Source: Prevotella sp. UBA5379
GTDB taxonomy: Bacteria; Bacteroidota; Bacteroidia; Bacteroidales; Bacteroidaceae
Reading direction: 5' to 3'
Length of the DNA: 18,735 bases
Assembly: GCA_002409785.1 (NCBI GenBank)
Contig: DHOX01000013.1
Span: 950-19,684 of the forward strand
This document shows positions 9,625-16,824 of this stretch, one piece after another. How positions within the stretch are numbered: position 1 is the first letter of the stretch; each line of letters starts with the position of its first letter. Below the pieces are notes generated by a model, which saw only the letters and a list, made by a program, of their open reading frames with translations, searched no databases and had not been told where the DNA came from. A program made the translations under genes and the position numbers.

Positions 9625-10695
9625 ATGAGTTACAGAAGATTAGTTTTAGCAGTACTATTACTGTCCGGGACAATGGTTGTGTCGGCGCAGCAGATCAGTG
9701 TCAGTCAATCGACAGTGGAATGTGGTGAAGTCATCTACAAGCATCCGGTTACGGCAGTGTTCCAGTTGAGAAATGCAAGCCGGCATAGTTTGACTATAGC
9801 GGAAGTACGTACCAGTTGTGGCTGCGTAGACGCCCATTATCCGGATAGACGGATAGATAGGGAAAAAAAGTTTGAAATTTCGGTTACTTATGATGCAAGA
9901 CTGTTGGGACATTTCCGAAAGGCAGTCGAAGTTTATGCTCAAGGAGACAAAGAGCCGGTGACCCTTTGGATGCAGGGTATCGTCGTAAGGGATACGATCC
10001 GTGATTTCAACGGCCATTACCCCTATCAGGCAGGAGTAATGAAAGTGGATAAGAATGATGTGGAATTTGAAGTTCATAAAGGGAACCGTCAGGTGCAGAA
10101 AATTTATCTCTTTAATCCTAGTCAGTATGTGGTTGAGCCTGTCATGCTGCATTTGCCTGATTATCTTTCTGCGATCTTCTCACCTTCAAAGCTCTCTCCG
10201 GGACATGCAGGAATTGCTCTTCTGACAGTAGATTCTCATCAGTTGCATGATTTTGGGTTGACCCAGACCAGCATCTTCCTGGGTACTTCTCCAGGTGACC
10301 AGGTCTCTCCGGATAAGGAAATAACGGTCTCTGCGGTCTTGCTTCCCCCTGAACGCAATGGTCAGGGCCAGAAGGATGCATCAGCACCTGTCATAGATCT
10401 TTCCTCTTCATCACTTGATCTGGGATCGTTTGGGCGGAAAGAAAAACTTAAGGGAAGTATCAGAATTACAAATAAGGGCAGGCAGACACTGGAGATCCGT
10501 TCTCTTCAGATGTTTACCCTTGGATTAAAGGTCTCGTTGAATAAGACGAAAATAGAACCTGGGGAAGAGGCCAGGCTCAAGGTCACGGCCTTTAAATCGG
10601 AATTGAAGAAATCCCGGAGCAAGCCCCGTATTCTGATGATTACCAATGCACCGAATCACGAAGAAGTGGAGATTCCCATCCTGGTCAGACCTTGA
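9625..10695 (+). CDS. Exported DUF1573 protein with two DUF1573/ASH-like domains
   Basis: Secreted or periplasmic protein of unknown function, 356 residues. I chose ATG 9625 (MSYRRLVLAVLLL) over the in-frame TTG at 9619 because it gives a clean signal peptide, cut about VVSA before Q22. The N-terminal domain (about 26-115) has the DUF1573 hallmarks: FGE-type strand (VECGEVIYK), FQLRNASRHSLTI and the TSCGC motif at 63-67. A second, similar Ig-like domain fills about residues 255-356 (SLDLGSFGRKEKLKGSIRITN) but lacks the Cys motif. The gene lies 80 bp after the macroglobulin gene with no TAnnTTTG box in the gap, and 18 bp before ispH. Cotranscription with both is likely but unproven. The family is common in Bacteroidota and no biochemical role can be read from the sequence. 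Confidence 0.85.
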   Translation: MSYRRLVLAVLLLSGTMVVSAQQISVSQSTVECGEVIYKHPVTAVFQLRNASRHSLTIAEVRTSCGCVDAHYPDRRIDREKKFEISVTYDARLLGHFRKAVEVYAQGDKEPVTLWMQGIVVRDTIRDFNGHYPYQAGVMKVDKNDVEFEVHKGNRQVQKIYLFNPSQYVVEPVMLHLPDYLSAIFSPSKLSPGHAGIALLTVDSHQLHDFGLTQTSIFLGTSPGDQVSPDKEITVSAVLLPPERNGQGQKDASAPVIDLSSSSLDLGSFGRKEKLKGSIRITNKGRQTLEIRSLQMFTLGLKVSLNKTKIEPGEEARLKVTAFKSELKKSRSKPRILMITNAPNHEEVEIPILVRP

Positions 10696-10713
10696 CCTGC
10701 ACCTTGTAAATTC

Positions 10714-11604
10714 ATGAGTATGATACCAGTAGAAATAGATAAGAGCAGCGGCTTCTGCTTTGGCGTTACCAGAGCCATTACGAAGGCTGAAGAGGAACTG
10801 GCTGCCGGTGGTACATTGTATTGTCTGGGGGATATTGTCCATAACAGTATGGAAGTGGATCGCCTGCACCGGGAGGGGTTGATCACGATTGATCACCAGC
10901 AGTTGAAACAGTTGCATGATGTGAAAGTTCTGCTCCGCGCACATGGTGAGCCACCGGAAACTTATGAAGTGGCAAGGCGGAACCATATTGAAATCATTGA
11001 TGCAACTTGTCCTGTCGTCCTCCAGTTGCATAAACGCATCAAGAAGCAATATGTGAGTAATCCGGATGCCCAGATCGTTATCTTCGGGAAAAACGGCCAT
11101 GCTGAAGTGCTGGGGTTAGTAGGGCAGACCCAGAGTCAGGCGATTGTCGTTGAGAATATTGAGGATGTGAAGAAACTGGATTTCACACGTGATACCTATC
11201 TCTATTCCCAGACTACAAAAAATCTTGATGAATTCCATCGCATTATCGAATATATCCAGGGGCATATTGCTCCCGGAGCCATTTTCAAGAGTTTTGATAC
11301 GATTTGCCGGCAGGTGGCTAACCGGATGCCCCATATCGCGGAATTTGCCTCACGACATGATCTGGTACTTTTTGTCAGTGGCCGTAAGAGTTCTAATGGG
11401 AAGGTGCTATTTCATGAATGCCTGCGCGTGAATCCCAAGAGTTATCTTATCGACAGACCGGAGGATATTCAGAAAATTTGTCTGAAAGGGGTGCATTCCA
11501 TTGGCATCTGTGGAGCCACCAGTACGCCGAAATGGCTGATGGAAAAATGCGCGGATTATGTGCGTTCGCATACGCAGAATATTCCATCCTCTCCGGTGGA
11601 GTAG
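10714..11604 (+). CDS. ispH: 4-hydroxy-3-methylbut-2-enyl diphosphate reductase (IspH/LytB)
   Basis: Last step of the MEP pathway: reduces HMBPP to isopentenyl and dimethylallyl diphosphate using a [4Fe-4S] cluster in the cytosol. The 296 residues carry all three cluster cysteines at the expected spacing: C15 in SGFCFGV, C99 in DATCPVV and C198 in TICRQVANR. The substrate-binding signatures VHN (with H43) and GICGATSTPKWLME near the C-terminus are present. ATG 10714 is used; ATG 10720 is an equally possible start that loses two residues. The gene is 18 bp after the DUF1573 gene. Its product feeds the polyprenyl synthase encoded from 12593. Confidence 0.97.
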   Translation: MSMIPVEIDKSSGFCFGVTRAITKAEEELAAGGTLYCLGDIVHNSMEVDRLHREGLITIDHQQLKQLHDVKVLLRAHGEPPETYEVARRNHIEIIDATCPVVLQLHKRIKKQYVSNPDAQIVIFGKNGHAEVLGLVGQTQSQAIVVENIEDVKKLDFTRDTYLYSQTTKNLDEFHRIIEYIQGHIAPGAIFKSFDTICRQVANRMPHIAEFASRHDLVLFVSGRKSSNGKVLFHECLRVNPKSYLIDRPEDIQKICLKGVHSIGICGATSTPKWLMEKCADYVRSHTQNIPSSPVE

Positions 11605-11615
11605 CCGGATGCTTT

Positions 11616-12308
11616 TTACAGATGGGCTGCAGCACGGAAATGCTCCAGAAGCCAGTCTTTCTGTTCCGTGATGGTCATGTCACTGTTATCTAGTTCTATT
11701 GCATCTTCAGCCTTGCGGAGCGGACTGACGGTGCGGTGCGAGTCAATGAAGTCACGTTGCTGGATGTTCTTGAAGATCGCATCATAGTCTGCTGACATAC
11801 CCTTGGCTTGCAACTCCTCGTAACGCCGCCGGGCACGAACGTCGGCACGGGCAGTGACAAATATTTTCAGTTCGGCATGGGGAAAGACCACTGTGCCGAT
11901 GTCTCTGCCGTCCATCACGATGCCCTTGTCTTTTCCCATTTCCTGTTGTTGCGCAACCAGGGCCTTACGGACAAAAGGGAGTGCTGCGACAGGACTGACG
12001 TGTGAAGAGACCGCCAGTGACCGGATTTCCTGTTCCACATTCTTCCCGTTGAGAAATGTCAGTGGCAGACCGGTTCCCGGATCACGTCGGAAACAAATAT
12101 GAATATCAGAGATCTGGCTTTCCAGGTCTTCCCCTCTGATCCTTCCGTCCTCATTGAATATATGGTGCTGCATGGCATAGAGGGTTACAGCCCGGTACAT
12201 GGCTCCTGTATCTATGTAGATATACCCGATCTCACGGGCCAGGTCTTTGGCCATGGTGCTCTTCCCGCAGGAAGAATAGCCATCAATGGCAATGATGATT
12301 TTTTCCAT
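11616..12308 (-). CDS. cmk: Cytidylate kinase
   Basis: Phosphorylates CMP and dCMP to the diphosphates with ATP, in the cytosol. 230 residues, normal length. The start MEKIIIAIDGYSSCGKST contains the P-loop GYSSCGKST (10-18). DTGAMYRA (33-40) is the CMP-kinase substrate motif; MDGRDIGTVVFP and RARRRYEEL are the usual later motifs, the latter with lid arginines. The gene converges on ispH with 11 bp between stop codons and no hairpin in that gap, so the two transcripts probably overlap at their 3' ends. Confidence 0.97.
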   Translation of the reverse strand: MEKIIIAIDGYSSCGKSTMAKDLAREIGYIYIDTGAMYRAVTLYAMQHHIFNEDGRIRGEDLESQISDIHICFRRDPGTGLPLTFLNGKNVEQEIRSLAVSSHVSPVAALPFVRKALVAQQQEMGKDKGIVMDGRDIGTVVFPHAELKIFVTARADVRARRRYEELQAKGMSADYDAIFKNIQQRDFIDSHRTVSPLRKAEDAIELDNSDMTITEQKDWLLEHFRAAAHL

Positions 12309-12487
12309 TTTTATGAGTGCTTGATGATTCTTTTACCGTGGATGAATCCTCGGACTGCCTGACTGTCCGGAATCCGGATAAGCCTGAAGCGCCTCAAAGG
12401 TCCGGCTGTTGCTGGAGAACGGGAAGAGGAGACTGCAATAAGGAGAGTCCGGATAACTTTTTTCGTCAGATTCTTTTATTTATTGAG

Positions 12488-12495
12488 CAAAGATA
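12488..12495 (-). promoter_or_regulatory. Candidate -7 box for cmk
   Basis: Minus-strand TATCTTTG fits TAnnTTTG. It lies about 180 bp before the cmk start and no TTG is placed correctly upstream. The implied leader is about 170 nt. Confidence 0.4.
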
Positions 12496-12517
12496 CGGCT
12501 TTTTTCAAATATTTAGG

Positions 12518-12525
12518 TAAATTTG
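12518..12525 (+). promoter_or_regulatory. Candidate -7 box for the polyprenyl synthase gene
   Basis: TAAATTTG fits TAnnTTTG, 67 bp before the ATG at 12593; no good -33 TTG. It faces away from the cmk box with 22 bp between them. Confidence 0.4.
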
Positions 12526-12592
12526 CCATAGATTCCGTTTGTAAAATGGAAGGAAATATTAAAATATACCATTTTGGTAAATGAATTAGATT

Positions 12593-13567
12593 ATGTATAC
12601 CTCAGAAGAACTTCTACAGAAAATCAATACTTGCCTCGCCCGTCTTCCCTATAGCCGGCAGCCGGCGTCTCTTTATACCCCTGTGCAGTATGTGCTGTCC
12701 ATGGGGGGAAAACGAATCCGTCCCACGCTGATGTTGCTTGCCTATAATCTTTATAAGGAAGATGTGGATCATATCCTGATGAATGCCATTGCCCTGGAAA
12801 CCTATCATAACTATACTCTTCTGCATGATGACCTGATGGATCATGCAGATATGCGCCGGGGGCAGATGACAGTTCATAAGAAGTGGAACGCCAATACTGC
12901 AATCCTTTCCGGTGATTCGATGCTGGTGCTCGCTTACGAGCGGATGGCAAAATGTGATGATGCTTATCTGAGACCAGTCCTGGATCTGTTTACAGAAACG
13001 GCTTTGGAGATTGGTGAAGGGCAGCAGTATGATATTGACTTTGAAACCCGGGATGACGTTACGGAAGAGGAGTATATCGAAATGATCCGCTTGAAGACCA
13101 GTGTGCTTTTGGCCTGTGCCTTGAAGATCGGCGCTATCCTGGCGGATGCTCCTGAATCTGACCAGCAGAATCTATACCTCTTCGGCGAGCGCCTGGGCCT
13201 GACGTTCCAGTTGCAGGATGATTATCTGGACGTTTATGGTAATCCGAAAATTTTCGGTAAGGCGATCGGGGGGGATATTGTTTCCAATAAGAAAACCTAT
13301 ATGCTGATCAACGCTTTCAACAGGGCTGACAAGAGACAACACAAACAACTTGATTATTGGGTTCAGGCCAAGACCTTTGACCGTGCGGAGAAAGTGGCAG
13401 CCATCACCCACCTGTATAATGAAATGGGGATCGACCAGCTGGCCTTGGAGAAAATTGACTATTATTTTGAGGACAGTAAACAGTATCTTGATGCTGTAAA
13501 TTTGCCGGATAGCAGGAAGCAGATCCTTGCAGATTATGCCCGGCGGATGATGCATCGTAATCATTGA
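12593..13567 (+). CDS. Polyprenyl (trans-isoprenyl) diphosphate synthase
   Basis: Condenses isopentenyl diphosphate onto allylic diphosphates, making precursors for quinones or undecaprenyl carriers. 324 residues, all-helical family. GGKRIRP near residue 40 binds IPP. The first aspartate-rich motif is DDLMD at 79-83, followed by MRRGQMTVH. The second is DDYLD at 209-213, then GKAIGGDIVSNKKT. The first motif lacks the two-residue insert of bacterial farnesyl synthases of the IspA type, and Tyr is at position -5 from it. By the known chain-length rule this hints at a C15-C20 product, but that is inference. It starts 9 bp before the tatD-like gene's ATG, so the pair is probably one operon. Confidence 0.93.
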   Translation: MYTSEELLQKINTCLARLPYSRQPASLYTPVQYVLSMGGKRIRPTLMLLAYNLYKEDVDHILMNAIALETYHNYTLLHDDLMDHADMRRGQMTVHKKWNANTAILSGDSMLVLAYERMAKCDDAYLRPVLDLFTETALEIGEGQQYDIDFETRDDVTEEEYIEMIRLKTSVLLACALKIGAILADAPESDQQNLYLFGERLGLTFQLQDDYLDVYGNPKIFGKAIGGDIVSNKKTYMLINAFNRADKRQHKQLDYWVQAKTFDRAEKVAAITHLYNEMGIDQLALEKIDYYFEDSKQYLDAVNLPDSRKQILADYARRMMHRNH

Positions 13568-13576
13568 TCAGTCAGA

Positions 13577-14377
13577 ATGCCGCAATCTTTTATTTGTATA
13601 GATACACACGCCCACCTGAATGGTGAAGAGTTTAAGGACGACCTGCCGGAAGTCATCGCGAGAGCGAAGGATGCAGGGGTAGTGAAAATTTTCCTGCCTG
13701 CGGTAGACTGGCCTAGTGTCGCCGGTGTGCTGAAAGTTTCTCGGGACTATCCCGGTTATGCTTATCCGATGATCGGCCTCCAGCCGGAGGAGGTCAGGGA
13801 GGACTGGAAGGTGGTGTTGCAGAGGATGAGGCAGATGCTGACGGATCATTCTCCTTTTATCGCCATTGGTGAATGTGGGTTAGATTTCTATTGGTCACGT
13901 GAACAGGAAAAAGCACAATTGGCTGCTTTCGAGGAGCAGGTATGCTGGTCTGTAGAGACACGATTGCCCTTGGAAATTCATTGCAGGAAGGCTCAGAATG
14001 AACTTCTGCATATTATGAAACCGTATGAGAAAGAACTCCCCGGCGGGGTCTTCCATTGCTTTACTGGGAATCAGAGAGAGGCAGAGGAATACCTTCGGTT
14101 CTCCCGTTTCTCCTTAGGGATAGGAGGCGTGTCAACTTTCAAAAGCAGTCATCTGCGTGAGGACCTGCCAGCTTCTGTACCTCTTTCCCGTATCGTCCTG
14201 GAGACAGACAGCCCTTATATGGCTCCTGTTCCTCATCGTGGAACCCGTAATGAGAGTTCGTATGTTGTAGAAGTGCTGAAAACACTGGCTTTGAGTTATG
14301 GCAAGAGCGTGGAAGAGGTGGCTGACATCACGAATGAAAATGTAAGACGGATTTTCGGAATCACCGTAAAGGTATGA
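13577..14377 (+). CDS. TatD family metal-dependent hydrolase
   Basis: Cytosolic TIM-barrel hydrolase; studied TatD proteins are DNases acting on 3' ends or damaged DNA. 266 residues, normal length. Metal ligands are all present: DTHAH (H11, H13), GECGLDFY (E99), LEIHCRKA (H135), FHCFTG (H160) and LETDSPY (D211). PHRGTRNES follows as usual. One oddity is the normally conserved G-x-H-P motif, which here reads GLQP, with Gln at 69 encoded by CAG. That His is not one of the metal ligands, so activity may be kept. It is translated just after the polyprenyl synthase; the pairing is common in Bacteroidales and does not reveal a shared job. Confidence 0.93.
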   Translation: MPQSFICIDTHAHLNGEEFKDDLPEVIARAKDAGVVKIFLPAVDWPSVAGVLKVSRDYPGYAYPMIGLQPEEVREDWKVVLQRMRQMLTDHSPFIAIGECGLDFYWSREQEKAQLAAFEEQVCWSVETRLPLEIHCRKAQNELLHIMKPYEKELPGGVFHCFTGNQREAEEYLRFSRFSLGIGGVSTFKSSHLREDLPASVPLSRIVLETDSPYMAPVPHRGTRNESSYVVEVLKTLALSYGKSVEEVADITNENVRRIFGITVKV

Positions 14378-14492
14378 CGAAAATCCTGAAAGATTGTGCC
14401 GTTTGCTGACAATAATAAAGCAAGAGCCTGTCGGAAACATTTAAAGAAGTTTAAAATTGTGTTTCGAATGCCGTTTTTTGGCTTAAAAACTG

Positions 14493-14500
14493 TACTTTTG
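14493..14500 (+). promoter_or_regulatory. Candidate tRNA-Ser promoter box
   Basis: TACTTTTG fits TAnnTTTG and lies 13 bp before the mature tRNA 5' end, giving a very short 5' leader. No TTG is at the ideal spacing. Confidence 0.5.
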
Positions 14501-14513
14501 CATCGATTTAACG

Positions 14514-14601
14514 GGAAAGTTGCTCGAGTGGTTGAAGAGGCACGCCTGGAAAGCGTGTAAACGCCTAAAGCGTTTCATAGGTTCGAATCCTATACTTTCC
14601 G
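14514..14601 (+). tRNA. tRNA-Ser (anticodon GGA)
   Basis: 88 nt class II tRNA. The acceptor stem GGAAAGT pairs with ACTTTCC (14594-14600), with discriminator G at 14601. The anticodon stem is CACGC/GCGTG (14541-14557) with loop CTGGAAA, giving anticodon GGA at 14548-14550, which reads UCC and UCU. The long variable arm has AACGC/GCGTT pairing. The T arm is ATAGG-TTCGAAT-CCTAT. The 3' CCA is not encoded. The long variable arm and G73 confirm serine identity. Confidence 0.97.
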
Positions 14602-14858
14602 CTTCTTTTCAGAGGTTTTCAGGTGAAAATGGAAAGATTTTTTCATTGATGATGCTAATTCATGAATCACTCGTTCCAATTCAGATTCACTTTTTCGGTT
14701 TGAAACTTATTACGGTAAGAGAGTATTCTCCGCGTCCGTCTTTCATCATGGCATTTCTCACGGAAAAGAATAAAAAACTATCAAATTAAAGCAATTTTTA
14801 CTCGTTTAGTTGTAACTCTCAATTATTTACAGTATCTTTGCAGCAAATAAAATAAATA
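14602..14858. other. Intergenic region tRNA-Ser / Lrp-type regulator
   Basis: 257 bp, AT-rich. It holds the 10-bp palindrome ATTCATGAAT (14658-14667), a spaced inverted repeat TGAATC (14663-14668) / GATTCA (14684-14689), and the regulator's promoter at the right end. A 46-codon open frame (14649-14789) has no supporting signal. The inverted repeats could be operators, but this is a guess. Confidence 0.4.
14810..14840 (+). promoter_or_regulatory. Promoter of the Lrp/AsnC regulator gene
   Basis: TTG (14810-14812), 20-bp spacer, TATCTTTG (14833-14840): a full match to the Bacteroidota housekeeping promoter. Transcription would begin near 14847, about 12 nt before the ATG. This is one of the best promoters in the window. 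Confidence 0.75.
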
Positions 14859-15365
14859 ATGGCACATCATAATTTAGATTCATTAGACAAGAAAATTCTG
14901 AAACTGATTGCTTCCAATGCACGGATTCCATTTCTGGAAGTAGCCCGCGCTTGCAATGTCAGCGGAGCGGCAATCCATCAGCGGATTCAGAAACTGACCT
15001 CACTGGGTGTGTTGAAAGGTTCCCAGTTTATTATTGATCCGGAAAAGATTGGTTATGAGACTTGTGCTTACATCTCTCTCTACTTGAAAGATCCTTCTTC
15101 TTTTGAGAATGTGGTAGAGGCTTTGAAGAAAATACCTGAGGTTGTAGAATGTCATTCTACAACCGGTGATATGGATCTTTTTATCAAGATGTATGCGAAG
15201 AATAACCGGGATCTGATGTCTATCATCCACGATAAGCTCCAGCCGTTGGGACTGTCGCGGAGTGAGACGATTATCTCTTTCAATACTTCCTTTAACCGTC
15301 AGTTGCCGATCGATAAAATCACGGTAGAAGAAGATCATGTCCGCGAAGATGAGGACGATGCCTGA
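14859..15365 (+). CDS. Lrp/AsnC family transcriptional regulator
   Basis: DNA-binding regulator of the feast/famine family, 168 residues. The N-terminal winged helix-turn-helix spans about 8-60 (LDKKILKLIASNARIPFLEV, then SGAAIHQRIQKL as the recognition region). The RAM ligand-binding domain covers about 68-145, with the signature VVECHSTTGDMD; these proteins form dimers to octamers and usually sense amino acids. An acidic tail (EEDHVREDEDDA) lengthens it slightly beyond the 150-160 residues common in the family. It is a single gene with its own promoter and terminator. The coding sequence contains a perfect 12-bp inverted repeat over the signature. Target genes cannot be told from here. Confidence 0.94.
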   Translation: MAHHNLDSLDKKILKLIASNARIPFLEVARACNVSGAAIHQRIQKLTSLGVLKGSQFIIDPEKIGYETCAYISLYLKDPSSFENVVEALKKIPEVVECHSTTGDMDLFIKMYAKNNRDLMSIIHDKLQPLGLSRSETIISFNTSFNRQLPIDKITVEEDHVREDEDDA

Positions 15366-15421
15366 GAATAAAGATGCATCGGTTTAAAAGACCGAAGTAG
15401 CAAGATTAAATATAGCAATGG

Positions 15422-15455
15422 AGAGGACTGGCTCGTGGGAGTCGGTCCTCTTTTT
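15422..15455 (+). terminator. Intrinsic terminator of the Lrp/AsnC gene
   Basis: AGAGGACTGGCTC (15422-15434) pairs with GAGTCGGTCCTCT (15439-15451) through 13 bp including two wobble pairs, with a GTGG loop, followed by TTTT. On the opposite strand no U-tract follows, so it serves mainly the plus strand and not folA. Confidence 0.88.
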
Positions 15456-15480
15456 GGCTTTCAGAGGGAGCCTGGAACAT

Positions 15481-15963
15481 TCATCTTCTGATATAGTCCA
15501 CAAAAGAATAGGCTTCCGGATGGTTTTCATCAGCTGGATGGTGCTCCCGTGATTTGACCTGCCAGTTGTCGTATGGAGGGAAAAAAGCATCTGCATGTTC
15601 AGGTGTGGCGTCCACTTCCGTGAGACAGAGTCTGTCTGCTTTGCGGATGGATTGCTCATACACACTTGCCCCACCTATAATATAGATGTCTTCACTTTCC
15701 GTGCAATGCAGGAGAGCTTCGTCAAGGGAAGGATAAACCTCACAACCGGGCAGGCTTGTCACGGTTGTGCTCAGTACGATATTACGGCGATGGGGGAGAG
15801 CTCCCTTGGGGAGTGACTCAAACGTCTTCCGTCCCATGATGACGGTATGGCCCGTAGTCAGATTCTTAAATCTTCTCATGTCTTCGTGTATCGGGTAGAT
15901 CAACCGGTTATGGTAGCCGATGGCACGGTTTCCGGCCACGTTAGCAATAATATTGATTCTCAT
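15481..15963 (-). CDS. folA: Dihydrofolate reductase
   Basis: Reduces dihydrofolate to tetrahydrofolate with NADPH, restoring the cofactor oxidised by ThyA; target of trimethoprim. 160 residues, typical. Motifs: NRAIGYHNRLIY, FKNLTTGHTVIMGRKTFESLP and IIGGASVYEQ for NADPH binding. D28 aligns with the E. coli proton-relay Asp27. The stretch before it, Y23-P24-I25-H26-E27-D28, departs from the usual W/Y-x-L-P-x-D of the Met20 loop. It is the last gene of the apparent rRNA methyltransferase-thyA-folA run, 66 bp after thyA. It converges on the Lrp gene. Confidence 0.95.
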   Translation of the reverse strand: MRINIIANVAGNRAIGYHNRLIYPIHEDMRRFKNLTTGHTVIMGRKTFESLPKGALPHRRNIVLSTTVTSLPGCEVYPSLDEALLHCTESEDIYIIGGASVYEQSIRKADRLCLTEVDATPEHADAFFPPYDNWQVKSREHHPADENHPEAYSFVDYIRR

Positions 15964-16001
15964 TGGTCTGGTCTTGAAAGTTGAATACTATAGGGTGGTT
16001 T

Positions 16002-16025
16002 CCTGTCATGAGCTTTTCATGCAGG
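16002..16025. repeat. Small hairpin between thyA and folA
   Basis: CCTGTCATGA (16002-16011) pairs with TCATGCAGG (16017-16025) apart from one bulged T, leaving a 5-base loop. No U-tract follows on the minus strand, so it is not an obvious terminator. It could shape or protect the folA mRNA 5' end, or be chance. Confidence 0.3.
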
Positions 16026-16029
16026 ATGG

Positions 16030-16824
16030 TTATACGGACACTTTAGCAGAGATGTGCGGCCATGGATTATAATCCGTTAATTCGAAATCCTCATATTTGA
16101 AGTCAAAGATGCTCTTTACATCAGGGTTGATATGCATGTGCGGTAAGGGACGTGGAGTACGGGTCAATTGTAATCTGGCCTGTTCGATATGATTCAGATA
16201 CAGGTGTGTGTCACCAGTTGTAATAATCAGGTCCCCGAGTCCCAAGTGGGTTACCTGCGCCGTCATCATAAGAAGCAGAGCGTAAGAAGCGATGTTGAAA
16301 GGCAATCCCAGGAACGTATCTGCCGAACGCTGGTAGAGTTGGAGGCTCAGCCGGCCATCGGCGACATCATACTGGAAAAGGCAGTGACAAGGTGGCAGTG
16401 CCATTTGTTCGACATCAGCAGGGTTCCAGGCGGTGACGATGAGCCGCCGTGACTCCGGGTGGTCTTTGATCTGCTGGATGACGCGTGAGATCTGATCAAT
16501 GGAACCGCCGTGATAATCCGGCCAGGCCCGCCACTGATGGCCGTATACAGGTCCTAAGTCGCCGTTGGGGTCAGCCCATTCGTTCCATATCTTTACTCCA
16601 TTTTCCTGCAGATAGCGTACATTCGTGTCTCCTTTCAAAAACCAGAGAAGTTCGTAAATAATGGATTTGAGGTGGAGTTTCTTGGTGGTCAGCAGAGGGA
16701 ATCCATCATCCAGGTGGAATCTCATCTGGTTGCCGAAAATAGAAAGGGTACCAGTGCCGGTACGATCGTCTTTTTGTACTCCTTCCGTCAGAATACGGTG
16801 GAGGAGGTCGAGATATTGTTTCAT
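16030..16824 (-). CDS. thyA: Thymidylate synthase
   Basis: Makes dTMP from dUMP using methylene-tetrahydrofolate, releasing dihydrofolate for FolA. 264 residues, exactly the E. coli ThyA length. Motifs: DDRTGTGT near residue 20, the catalytic cysteine C146 in LPPCHCLFQ, RSADTFLGLPFNIASYA, and GDTHLYLNH. The C-terminus is ISAKVSV. The ATG overlaps the stop codon of the upstream methyltransferase gene by the ATGA arrangement (16821-16824), a strong sign of translational coupling. All key residues I checked are intact. Confidence 0.98.
   Translation of the reverse strand: MKQYLDLLHRILTEGVQKDDRTGTGTLSIFGNQMRFHLDDGFPLLTTKKLHLKSIIYELLWFLKGDTNVRYLQENGVKIWNEWADPNGDLGPVYGHQWRAWPDYHGGSIDQISRVIQQIKDHPESRRLIVTAWNPADVEQMALPPCHCLFQYDVADGRLSLQLYQRSADTFLGLPFNIASYALLLMMTAQVTHLGLGDLIITTGDTHLYLNHIEQARLQLTRTPRPLPHMHINPDVKSIFDFKYEDFELTDYNPWPHISAKVSV

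Larger units (their letters stand above)
12309..12592. other. Divergent intergenic region cmk / polyprenyl synthase
   Basis: 284 bp with no gene I can support. The cmk side, about 170 nt, is GC-richer than usual leaders. It carries TCCGG four times (12366, 12373, 12401, 12448) and a small hairpin CGGAC (12351-12355) with GTCCG (12365-12369). The other side is AT-rich and holds the promoter boxes and the short inverted repeat TACCA-TTT-TGGTA (12567-12579), 13 bp before the synthase ATG. Confidence 0.5.

Noticed and set aside
14471..14485. GCC-T-run-GGC sequence before the tRNA as a terminator of the tatD-like gene
   Set aside because: Only about 3-4 pairs with the T-run in the loop instead of after the stem; too weak to call.
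14520..14789. Open frame of 89 codons beginning inside tRNA-Ser, with a 46-codon part from 14649
   Set aside because: Its first third is the tRNA itself. The remainder has no promoter box of its own, no family resemblance and ends inside the AT-rich promoter region.
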